Assembly: GCA_018350325.1 (NCBI GenBank)
Contig: JAEVLN010000001.1
Location: forward strand, 124,001 to 188,000
Length of the DNA: 64,000 nucleotides
Origin: Globodera rostochiensis
Lineage: Eukaryota; Nematoda; Chromadorea; Rhabditida; Heteroderidae
Direction: 5' to 3'
Of the stretch, positions 33,830-43,781 are shown piece by piece. Numbering within the stretch: the first letter of the stretch is position 1; each line of letters opens with the position of its first letter. The notes beneath the pieces were generated by a model, which was not told the DNA's origin, ran no database searches, and worked only from the letters and a program-made list of their open reading frames with translations. The position numbers were made by a program, and so were the translations under genes.

Positions 33830-34342
33830 CAGCTTTTACGCGTCCCAAGAATTTTAAGCGCCCGATGAATATTTTAAATCAGTTAAATACAAAAATAAAT
33901 AGCATCCTTTATCAATTACATATGAACTTTCTAAGTCTTAGTGACATGTTGAGATAGGTAACTAAACGGGATAGTTGTGGCGGATTTCTTCTAAAATATG
34001 TTGAAAATTTTTTCGGTTTGAATGATATCGGCGAAATGCGTATTGATGCAAATATGCTGGTAACAATTCTGGTGTAGTGCAATGCAATGTTTTAAGCTTT
34101 GTTTCAAAGCTCTCCAAGTCGCTTCTATACCTTGTGTATGGATATGGGGATTAGCCGGATCTACAAGTACAGCATGCGGTTATCATTAAAAGAATGTTTT
34201 AACGAAAATTAAAAAATTTATATTTTATTTGATTAAGATATTCGTCGGACGCTTAAAAAATCTTGGGACGCGTAAAAACTCTTGGGACGCGTAAAAATTC
34301 TTGTGGCGCGTAAAAGACTATGGGACGCGTAAAATGCACCAG
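33830..34342. mobile_element. GGGACGCGTAAAA-phrase inverted-repeat element
   Basis: The left end TTTTACGCGTCCCAAGAATT..AAGCGCCCGATGAAT (33834-33868) mirrors ATTCGTCGGACGCTT..AATCTTGGGACGCGTAAAA (34238-34277). The right side goes on with four tandem copies of CTTGGGACGCGTAAAA up to 34335. About 500 bp, non-coding, directly after the SAPS gene. Confidence 0.7.
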
Positions 34343-34475
34343 AACCCAGCATTAAATATTGAATAACATTAAAATGAATTTTCAAAAGATTATTTCCTGT
34401 ACAGTTGTCAAGCAAGTAACAATGTGATATAACATAAAACTTTGAACAACGATCTTTAACGAATTATGTTTTTGA

Positions 34476-35607
34476 TCAGAGGTGACGAAATGGAGAATTG
34501 GTGTTGGAGTTTGACAACGAGGAATAGGAAGAACCATCGCGTGAGAATGAGGCTGGCGCAGCCTTTGACCCTAATAAGCCGTCATCAAAGGGAGACGATC
34601 GTTCAGAAAAACCAGAAGCAATCTGTAAAAAAACCAAATAGAAACATATCCAAAAATTATGTGTTACAAACTTTACGAACGGCCGGGTTGTAGGTGAGAG
34701 AAGTGAAGGGTCCCTGTTGGCCCTGTCGGCGCTTTCTTCCCGGCGAAATGGCACGTTCGCTTAGCATCATTTTTCCCGGTGTTTTGAAAGGAGTGTTCGT
34801 TCGAAGAAGTGTCCTGTCAGTTATTTCTCCCATTTGCCTTTCAAATTCCTCTACGCAATCAACCGATTCATTTTCCGTGCTATCGTCAGTGCTGTATATC
34901 AACAGGTCGTCAATAAGCTGATTAACTTCGTGTAATGGCGTTTCATCTCTCTTCTCACGCCATCCAAAGGATTTCGAGGGTCCAGCGGGAGAATGGGCAG
35001 AAAATGAGCCAAGTGAAGGGGCGTAAGACCTTTCCACAATTTTTCTAAAGGACAAAAAGATGAAAGGAAATAAGCCGAAAAAAATCTTGCGGGAAACGAA
35101 AAGAGAAAGTCCGTCGAAAAGCTTTAAAACTGATCTCTCATTGTCAGCCTCAATCACTCAGTAAGAAAGACAAAATTGGAGAAGAGCTTACCCCGACCTC
35201 AAGGACATCGAATCGAACGCATCTCTTTCTTTTTTTGTTTTGTCCAAGCAAGCCCTACTTCTGATCCCATTGTGTTGCTCCGAAGCACCAATTTTCATAT
35301 AGCGTTTTGAAGAGAGTGAATGAACATCGTCTTCAAAATCCTCCGTTCGATTTTTTGTTCTTTGATGCGTCAAATTTGTATTCCATGAGCACTGAGATTG
35401 AGTAAAGCGAGAACGTTGTGAGAGAGGAGTGCTTGCCACAGAAAAGGCACTGAAAAAATTAGAATACATTTTAATCCGTTTCGTTAGTTCAGAATGTCTA
35501 AAGGAATTGTAATTTATCAAAATGGGCCTCCGGCACGACTCGGGTGAAGAATTGGCGAGTGAGTGGGCCGGGCCTGCGGCGTTCTGAGTTATCCCCTGTG
35601 TCATCAT
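34476..35607 (-). CDS. Unrecognised Ser/Arg-rich protein
   Basis: Start at 35607 (MMTQGITQNAAGPAHSLANS). An exon to about 35190 encodes a Ser/Arg/Lys-rich region. It splices (GTAAGC donor) to an exon with KIVERSYAPSLGSFSAH, an acidic helix HEVNQLIDDLLIYSTDD, then FERQMGEITDRTLLRTNTPF and basic SERAISPGRKRRQ. A last exon after a GTTTGT..TTTACAG intron is Ser-rich and ends RHL at 34476. There are several S/T-P sites (TPFKTP, ISPGR), as in cell-cycle-regulated proteins. No domain was recognised. Confidence 0.5.
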
Positions 35608-35872
35608 TTACCGTATGCCGTCATTTCTTGACCAACATTTTGGAACCAATAAACTTTCGGAGACAAAGGAATGCGAGCTGTTTTTGAACCGGTTTAAAAT
35701 TTTGAAAATTAAAGTAAAAAGGACTTCTAAGTAAAAAAAAAGCCGGGTAAAATAATGAAAGGCCGCTGGCGCCCCGCCAACAGCGAGCATGCGGAAACGG
35801 AGCAAGTAGTGGGGCGAGACGGAGGATGAGTCATAAAACGTGCCAAACCCTCAGGCGATAGTATTCTAGACT

Positions 35873-36822
35873 TTATCCTTGTTTTCTATAATTCCTAGTC
35901 ATAAACCTGCAGAAAGTGTTGGGTCTCTTCTTGCGCTTTGGCTTTTTTGGCAAAAAAAGGATCGCAGTGCTTATGAGCAGTGTGAAAGCCGAAAGGGCCA
36001 AACGGCTAATCAAATAGTCACGCTGATTGATCTGCTCATAATGGACGAAAAATAAAGCCGGCCATGAAAGAACAGCAAGCAAGCCGAGGAAAGTGAATCT
36101 AGTCTAAAAAATAGAAGGGAAAAACGTACACATACCAAGGGCGTATCCGGACCTCGGGTTTCACAGGGTGCCCGATTCAGAAAATCGATTCTTAGGGGTG
36201 TATTTTTTGCTGTTTATTGCAGTTTTGTTAAGCAATTTTCCGAAAAAAAGTTGGATATCATTTAAAATTTTATTTTCGGGGGGGGGGGGGGGGGCTGGCT
36301 ACGGACCTAACTATGAGGCCAGAGCCACCCCCCCCCCCCTGGGACAAGCACAATTTCTCACTTTTGATAATTTGATTGCGGCAACGTGCAGCAAAAACAT
36401 AATGGCTGAGATCAAATGGCCATAATGAACAATTGCAGAAAGGTAATCACTATGAAACTTAATAGATAAGTTCCGAAGTTCGAAGAGCTTGTAATCCGCA
36501 TCAGCTTGCAGATGTTCAAAATGGGCAAAACATAGCAAAAACGCAGCGACCAGGCATAAGAAATTAAGTGTGTTACTCTTCCAGCCTAAATAATTCGGTA
36601 ACATTAATAAGCCATGTCACCCACATGGTTGGGGGGAGGGAAAGCAAAAAATGTTTCTTTTCTAATGAATATGATGAATAAAAAATAACCTGATGAAAGA
36701 ACTTTTAAATTTTTCCGTTCATGGCGCTTTTTGCGCGCAATCAGTTCGTCTAATGATGGAGCAACAGTTAAATTATCGTTTGCAGACAACCTTGAATTCT
36801 GAACGACGCTTCGAAAACTCAT
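35873..36822 (-). CDS. Unrecognised four-helix membrane protein
   Basis: Three exons join: MSFRSVVQNSRLSANDN.. with the helix SLDELIARKKRHERKN from 36822; then (G)WKSNTLNFLCLVAAFLLCF with a second hydrophobic helix LISAIMFLLHVAAI; then FTFLGLLAVLSWPALFFV and LALSAFTLLISTAILFL. A Lys/Arg-rich tail (PKKPKRKKRP) follows, with the stop at 35873. The four hydrophobic segments are separated by short polar loops. The intron between helices 2 and 3 carries a G-rich repeat. The family is unknown to me; an ER or endosomal membrane protein is plausible. Confidence 0.55.
36137..36345. repeat. CAGGGCCGTA-type repeat in the membrane-protein intron
   Basis: It contains AAGGGCGTATCCGGACC at one side, AAAATCGATTCTTAGGGGTG inside, and an 18-G run followed by CTGGCTACGGACCT at the other side. 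The pieces match the element at 46719-48109. Diverged, no clean target-site duplication. Confidence 0.5.
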
Positions 36823-36859
36823 GCAAAATCTGTCAATAATTAAGCTCTTTAGGTCTTTC

Positions 36860-37560
36860 TGAATTTTACAATATAGAATGCGTAGAATTCGAATCTGATG
36901 TCTAAGCCAAATTAATTCGTTTGATTTTGTTTTTTTGCAAAAAATAAAAATGATTTTTTGAAAATGGAGGCACCAGCTTTGGGAGCAGGTCGTTTCGGCC
37001 CCAAGGAAGGAATATCAAGGGTTGGGCCGAAAGCAAAATTTTCGAAATCGGAATTTTTTATTTCGGTTTTCGAAGTCGAAACGAAAGAAAAACCTTGAAA
37101 TTATCAAAATCGAAGGTTCGACGCAAGCCTGATCCATACATATAAGTAAAAATGCCATCATCGTTTTCACACATCCTACTATTTTTTTTACATTAATTAC
37201 TGGTCCACTATTTTTTGCCTAACAAATAAGCCTAACAAACCCCAAGCCAGGGTGGCTTAGGCCTAATTTGTAACTAACAAACCCAAAGGTGGTTTAGGCC
37301 TAAGCTTAATGAACCACTAAGCCTTGCAACTTTCAGATTGTTGCATTTGAACTAGTATTTTTGTTATGCATTCATTGTTCATTTAAAAAAATTCTGCATA
37401 AAAATTGCTCCGTTGTTGATTATGCAAAAACGAAAATGCAAGAAAATGTAAGGAAAACTAGCATTTGAGAAATTATTGGGGGCCGAAACGTAGGGGCCGA
37501 AATGTTGGAGCCGAAACGTGGGGACCGAATCGTGGGGGCCGAAACGACCCCACTCCCAGC
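36860..37560. repeat. Dispersed repeats, third copy of the CCGAAACG element
   Basis: 37200-37330 has GGCTTAGGCCTAA-type pieces, and 37385-37440 has CATAAAAATTGCTCCGTTG. 37478-37555 has five tandem phrases GGGGGCCGAAACG with small changes. Same order as 29340-29720. No gene seen in 36830-38100. Confidence 0.55.
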
Positions 37561-38111
37561 TTTACTATTTCCGAAAATCAAGTACTTGATGAAAAATGTT
37601 AGACTCAATGATTGATGAAAATGTTACTCAATGATTTGATAAAATCTGATGTCAATTCGCGACCAGCGCACCCGAAAACCCCGGATGAAATTTTTTAGCG
37701 CAAATGAAAAAATTCTTTTTGAACTAACGATATTTGTTAAGATATGGATCAAAATTTCGTAATTTGGCTATTTTCCATTTAAAAAGTCTGAAAGTACCCA
37801 AAAATCAATTTTTGTAGTTCTGTCAGCACTCATTTTGGCAAACGTGGAGGTGTTCTTCATGTGCCAATTTCACTTTCCGTTTTTTGGTTTCAATTGAAAT
37901 TGATGACCTAATTTGTAAGTTAACGGTGTAAAAAACACGGACATATTTTGTTTTGGGGCCAAAACGGCGGGTCCAAAACGGCGGTGCGTGTAAATGTAAC
38001 CTTAACTTATCAATGATCAGCCCACATTTCTCTATGTGCTTCATCATTATAAAAGGGGATGTATTATTGTTTCTGACCTTTTTAAGTTTGTTTTAAAGTT
38101 TTTTTGCAGCA

Positions 38112-40310
38112 ATGAATATCTGTCGTTCTCTTCGACTCATAATCGCCTGTAATCCGGTAAGATTAAAAATGTTTTTAATTCAAATTATCGTGATCATTTT
38201 TAGCGATCTGCGCTTACAATTAGAGTAGCAACATTGAGCAGCCGATGTCACTTATTTGTATTAAGCCAGACAAAGACCAAATTAAGCTCCGACAAAATCC
38301 GTTTTTTGCACATTACGCGAGCTTTGCGTGAGTTTAATAAACCAGAACGAATCGATTTCTAACTTTTAGAAGACTACCCAACTCACATCAAAGTACCTTT
38401 GCCCGCGCTCAGTCCCACTATGGAATCGGGCACAATCATTTCCTGGCAAAAGAAGGAAGGTGACCAAGTCAGCGAAGGCGACTTGCTTTGCGAGATTGAG
38501 ACGGACAAAGCAACGATGGGTTTTGAAACGCCAGAAGAGGGATTCTTGGCGAAGATCATTATTCCCGAGGGCGTCAAGGATGTGCCAATTGGAAAGGTTA
38601 AATTCAAAAGAAGCTTGAGCGCTTATTATCCAAGAAAATCTCTTAGTCTTGACCGTCTTTTAGGGAAAGACCAAAACTGTGATGAGTCTTAATAACAAAG
38701 ATAAGCAAAATATCTTACAAATTAGGGTTCTTACCCAAAAAGTCAGCTAATTTGAATTCTTGCAGCTCTTATGCATAATCGTCGAAAAACAAGACGACGT
38801 GAATGCATTCAAAGACTTCAAGGCTGAGGAGGTCGCAACCGGACTATCTGCCGAAGCTGCAAAATCGCAAGAATCGGCGAACGCGACTCAAACGACCCGT
38901 CCAACGGCACAACTTGAACAGCCAACGCAACGTCAAAGTTCAGCGGCAGACCAAAATCGAGTGAAGGCCTCCCCCTACGCTAAAAAATTGGCTGTCGAAC
39001 AGGGAATCGACCTTTCGGTAAGAAACTGCTGCAAGGACGCCAAGTGTTAACACCGCTTAAAATATATTTTAAACATACCAAAGTCGGGTGAGATTGAAAC
39101 TGCCTCGCTCTTTTCTGAAACCACAAACCTCTGGGCACGACCTTGGCTTATGCTATATTATTAAATTTTCAGTCGCTTTCTGGATCTGGCCCTAGTGGTA
39201 GAATCTTGGCCGCCGATTTATCAAAGGCCGATACGGCCTTTACGGCACGTGGAACTCCAAGCTCAGCTTCTCCATTCATCGATGTTCCGCTGTCGAATAT
39301 GCGCAAAACAATTGCAAAGCGGCTGAGCGAAGCAAAGAGCACAATTCCTCATTATTACCTCACTTCCGAAATGCACATTGACAAATTAATGGAGTATGTT
39401 TTAGACTGCTTTCGTTAATAAACATTTGTATCTTTACAGGGTTAGGAGTAAGTTGAACGCTTTACTGGAGAGAACGGCCAAAAAGAAGGGCGAGAAAAAC
39501 TCTCTGAAGCTGTCCATCAACGATTTTATTATAAAAGCGTCAGCACTCGCTTGTTTACGTGTTCCTGAAGCCAACTCTTCATTCATGGACTCTTTCATTC
39601 GCCAGCATAGTGCAGTGGACGTTTCGGTTGCGGTCAGCACTGATGTCGGACTGATCACTCCGATTATATTTGATGCTCATACAAAGGTGATTAAAAAGAT
39701 CTAGGGCATTAGTAGGACGATTCTGGCATCTTCCGAGTGGGTTTGTTGCTTGAATGTCTCCATAAAGCCGATTAGTGTCTATACTCGCATTTCCTAATTT
39801 GTCATCTTCTGTCGTTTAGGGCGTGGCGACAATCAGCCAAGAAGTGCATTCACTCGCAACAAAAGCGCGCGAAGGCAAATTGCAACCACACGAATTTCAG
39901 GTCAGCTTGGGAATGAATTCCTCGGACTTTTTAGAGTTTCAGGGAGGTACGTTCACCGTGTCTAATTTGGGGATGTTCGGAAGTGTCGATCACTTTACGG
40001 CAATTATAAATTCGCCACAATCGTGCATTTTGGCTATTGGTGCTGCGCGTCGAGTGCTAGTTCCCATGGAAGAGGAGGACAAATTGAACTCGGGCGATCG
40101 GCAAGTTTTTCAGCCGAATTCATTGAGGTGTTTTGAAATTCTTTCCTTAGATTTCGCGCGGTTACTTCGCTGAAGGTGACTCTGAGCTGCGATCACCGCG
40201 TGGTGGATGGGGCAGTTGGGGCCGTTTGGCTTCAGCACTTCAAACAGTTCATGGAGGAACCATACACAATGATCCTTTGGGGGACGCCGGGAAGGGACTC
40301 TTACAATTAG
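38112..40310 (+). CDS. dlat-1: Dihydrolipoamide acetyltransferase, E2 of pyruvate dehydrogenase, mitochondrial
   Basis: Exons 38112-38156, 38204-38327, 38370-38596, 38766-39017, 39173-39393, 39440-39686, 39820-39900, 39943-40127 and 40151-40310 join in frame to 513 residues. An Arg-rich, acid-poor N-terminus fits mitochondrial import. One lipoyl domain follows, with [15 protein letters not shown] and the lipoylated Lys in [12 protein letters not shown]. Next is an E3-binding domain ([22 protein letters not shown]), then the catalytic core from [18 protein letters not shown], through [17 protein letters not shown] (formed across a 42-nt intron) to [13 protein letters not shown], with the active-site His and Asp. 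It transfers acetyl groups to CoA in the matrix. Only one lipoyl domain is present; mammals have two. The last intron would be only 23 nt. Confidence 0.95.
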
Positions 40311-40697
40311 GCCCTTCCTTAGCGAATAAAGCACGATTCCCCATTCAGTCCGGTTACCATTGGCCGTTGGTTTCCTCGTGATTGCGTTTTAATAGACTTA
40401 AATATAATAGGATAAAAATATATTAGCGGGTGCAAAGATTGTCTTTGTTGTTGTTGTTGGATTATTTGATCATTTATAAATTGTGAGGAATTTGCTATCA
40501 TGATACTGGCAGAGGTGGTTACGGATAAACCATTCAAATATCCGATTTTGGCTTGCTCGGCGAAATTTCCTCTCGTTCGAAAAAACGTTCGAATCCGGTC
40601 CGGGGTTCGAAGCGGTCGAAATGGAGGTCCGATTCCGATTCTACGCCGTTGTATACCTCTTGAAAAATCTTTTAACCGACTTTGAAAATTACTGGGG

Positions 40698-40752
40698 AAC
40701 TGAACCCCACCCCACCCACACAAACTGGATCCACCACTTACCACTACACCAC
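40698..40752 (-). repeat. tRNA-like / SINE fragment
   Basis: On the minus strand TGGTGTAGTGGTAAGTGG is a good A box, and GGGGTTCAGTTCC about 40 bases on is a B box. No complete cloverleaf. 40590-40660 next to it is a copy of the dispersed GGTTCGAAGCGG / CGATTCTACGCC family. Confidence 0.4.
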
Positions 40753-41272
40753 TCTAAAATCCCATTCTTAGGGGGTGCATTTTTATCGGGATCAGGATCG
40801 CTTTTTTAACAACCGGGATCGGGATTCCAAAAATCGGGATAATCCCGACCGGGATCCCGATCCCGGCCTACTCTAATTTGAACTGTTATATTGCAAGGAG
40901 ACTGAAACACTCGAACTATTCCGGCTTTCGTTCACATGGCAATCGTTTTATTCAGAGAAGTCGGTGATCTCTGGTTATTTTAGCAAATTACAGAGGATTT
41001 GATCGACAAATTGTTGGAGATCGTCGAACAGAATCAGCTGACATCATAGTAGAGATGCAGGTCGAGAATGCAATCATTTCCTGCCAAATCTGAACCATTG
41101 GGTGTTCCCGTTGGAAATGTTTCCTTTGGTTCCTACCGCAACCGTTCCGCTCCGTTCAGCTGATCGAGCAGCCCTGCCGGCAGTGCTTCTGCGTAGTTAG
41201 ACGCTCTTTTGGCCAATTGCCATCTGTTAACGCCGAAGGCGATTTGTTTGTTCTCGTTTGTTTGTTCTTTGT

Positions 41273-41680
41273 TCACCTGCCGTTGGAGGAACGTACCGCC
41301 CAAAAGAATTTGGGGGAAATGTCCTCCATTTCTTCGGCTGGTGATCCTTCGCCTTCACTTCGTTTCCCGTAGCGAAGTCGCGCTGCGCCGTTGAGAGAGC
41401 CGACGAAGTCGCTGAGGCCATCCGATTTTTTCATTGGACTTCGTTTGTTCAGTCGACTGGAAAGATCGAGAAACAGTTTAGTCAAACTTTTTGCTTTGGA
41501 AAAGACTGCTCCGGGCGTCCATTACCCCGGAGGGAGGGATCGCACTTACTGTAGGTATTCTTCTACCACCATCCGCCGATTGCCGTCAATTTGGGCTTGG
41601 GTCATTCCGTGGAGTGCCAAAAGTAAGACGAAGAGAGCGAATGTTGTCAGAGGAAAGAAGTTGGCGGACGAAAGAGACAT
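41273..41680 (-). CDS. flp-34: FLP-34/NPY-like neuropeptide precursor
   Basis: Exon 1 starts at 41680: MSLSSANFFPLTTFALFVL.. is a strong signal peptide ending near GMTQA. After a GTAAGT..TTCCAG intron the frame reads LHRLNKR, a dibasic site, then SPMKK and the peptide SDGLSDFVGSLNGAARLRY followed by G-KR, the classic amidation and cleavage signal. A single long peptide ending in RLRYamide is the hallmark of C. elegans FLP-34 (..NNAGRLRYamide), a member of the NPY/NPF group. About 30 further residues end at 41273; a splice inside GGCAG|GTGAAC could change the last residues. The precursor is short (about 105 residues), normal for single-peptide precursors. It would act through NPY-type G-protein-coupled receptors. 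Confidence 0.75.
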
Positions 41681-41829
41681 TGACGGGAGTGAATATGATC
41701 GAGATCGATCGGATTGTGCTGGACTTGCCCTTCCCTTTAGAGGATAAATCATTAATTCTCAATTTAGTCAAAAGAAAGCACCGGGCGGGCCCCTTCAATA
41801 TTTAAATTTAGAGAGACCGATGGAAAAGG

Positions 41830-42510
41830 AAAGGGCTTTAGGGAAATGTATTTAGAAGAAGCTTTGAAATTGACGGATTATGGTGGGGCAACAAAAAGTC
41901 AAAAGGGGTTCGTTGGACGAAAAGGTTCCATTCTTTGGGGGATGGACGGACGGGTCGGAGGGCGTACAAGGGGGGAGGACATTTTATGGGAGGATTTCGT
42001 TCTGCCATCCCTTCCCTTCCCCTACCCTTCCATTTTTTAATTTTACCAGGATGTAACTGATGAAATGAAATGGATACCCAAATAACGAAGAGAAGAAACA
42101 AATGGTCACGCCAAAATTGGAAGTGCAAAGAGAACGGATGATGGGCTGGCTGGCGCCGATGTGGGAATTGCGCACTAACAATTTTTGTTGTGTTATGCCC
42201 TTTTCGGAGGGGGGGGGGGAGGGATTAGAATGAATGAAATTGGAAGAAATTAATGGACGGAGTTGAGGGGGGTGAGGGCAACGGAATTGCCCAACAACTT
42301 CCAACAGCAGAGGACGACCGGAAGGAAGATGGTGACGACGATATGACTGAATTGGATATGGCTAATTGTGGGGTTTAAATTAGAACCCCCCTCCCCCCAA
42401 TGCTAATGTTAAACATGTTAACGGGGGAGGGTCAATTTATTTTCTCTCATCTGCACTCTTTTGTTTATTTTTACACACATTTTGGATTCTCATTGTTTTC
42501 CACAGCTTAC
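41830..42510. other. Intergenic, no supported gene
   Basis: G-rich runs (42206-42222, 42385-42400 as C) and frames without any recognisable domain, signal peptide or splice pattern. It may hold the upstream region of the neuropeptide gene. Confidence 0.35.
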
Positions 42511-42522
42511 ACTAATATCAAG

Positions 42523-42652
42523 TAGGGTTGCCGCCGGGGGGGGGGGGACGGGGACGGGGAAAACCGGGGATCCCCGGCCATTCTCATCCCCGTCCCCGTC
42601 CCCGTTCCCCGGTTTGACCGGGGATCCCCCCCCCCCCCCGGCGGCAACCCTA
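42523..42652. mobile_element. 130-bp G/C-rich hAT-type miniature element
   Basis: Terminal inverted repeats TAGGGTTGCCGCCGG / CCGGCGGCAACCCTA are flanked by a perfect 8-bp duplication ATATCAAG (42515-42522, 42653-42660). The interior is GGGGACGGGGAAAACCGGGG and its mirror around a short loop, so the whole element folds on itself. Confidence 0.92.
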
Positions 42653-43781
42653 ATATCAAGTGAAGAGTGCTGCTGGGGTCACTCGGGCCGAAAATGGGGG
42701 CGCAAAGTGATGGTGAAACTCACAAAAAGCGTCAAATGGATTTTTTTGAAGCGGGCCAAGGGGAAAGGAAGAAATAGGAATTGTACCAAAATCTAAAGCT
42801 TAAATCCTCCCTCTATCTATTTAAACAAGCAAAATATTGGACACGGATTTTCGTTGGGTATTCGAAAAATCTAAAATTTAGGGGTATGAAATGCGCTAGG
42901 CCGAGAGAGATTATAACGCTTATCGCTGGTCACTCGGTGGTGGTCGAATTCGTCCAGTTGACGTCCCCCCCCCCCCCCCCCCCCGCCGTCCATTGGGACC
43001 AATTAGTTCCATGTCTATCCACCGTAATCGCCGTCTGTCGTATTGAAAGAATCGGACGGATTGTGTAATATAAGCAATCAAAAATTCCCCAGGCACAATC
43101 CCACACACGTTTTATATTCAATGCAAAGGAAGGAGCTGTGGGAGTAAAGTGGCCACGGCTCGCGCAAATGATGGCAGGAAAAGATGAAGTGATATGTGAG
43201 ACCAATGCAACTCACTCTTTGGTTTATTTCGGCGCCTTAATCCCTTATTCTGTCGCCTTTTAAGGACACCAAAGAATTTATGTTTAAAAACGGTGAGCCT
43301 CTGAAGGACCCAAAGTTTAATTGGAGGATTAGTGACGAGCGAATAAGCTCACATCCCCAACTCATCCAACCTTTCCGGAAATTTGAACAAACATGGCTGG
43401 CTATAATCGGATTAAAATTGTTCTAATTGTTAGGCAAATATTCCATTGCCATTAAACCAAAGAGAATCGGTCTTCCGCTGAAGGTGCAGAGACAACGCGG
43501 CGGTGCTTGAGCTTATTCTCGAAGAAGTCAGCCAAAAGAGACGAGTCGGCCTTGGGTGTTGGCACTTTTTGATATAAATTTTATTAAATTCTTTTTCTCC
43601 AAAAAGGCGAAAGTAAATCCGCCCATCGAAATATAGTAGTGAAAACAATAGAATTTGGAGAGGAATGTCCGAGGAGGTTATCAAATATATACACAGAATA
43701 TTTTGGGGTTGGTTATGGAAACAAAAGCAATTTTGAAGCAACAGAAGGACGACCAAAACCGAAGAATCGCACCACCACTTC

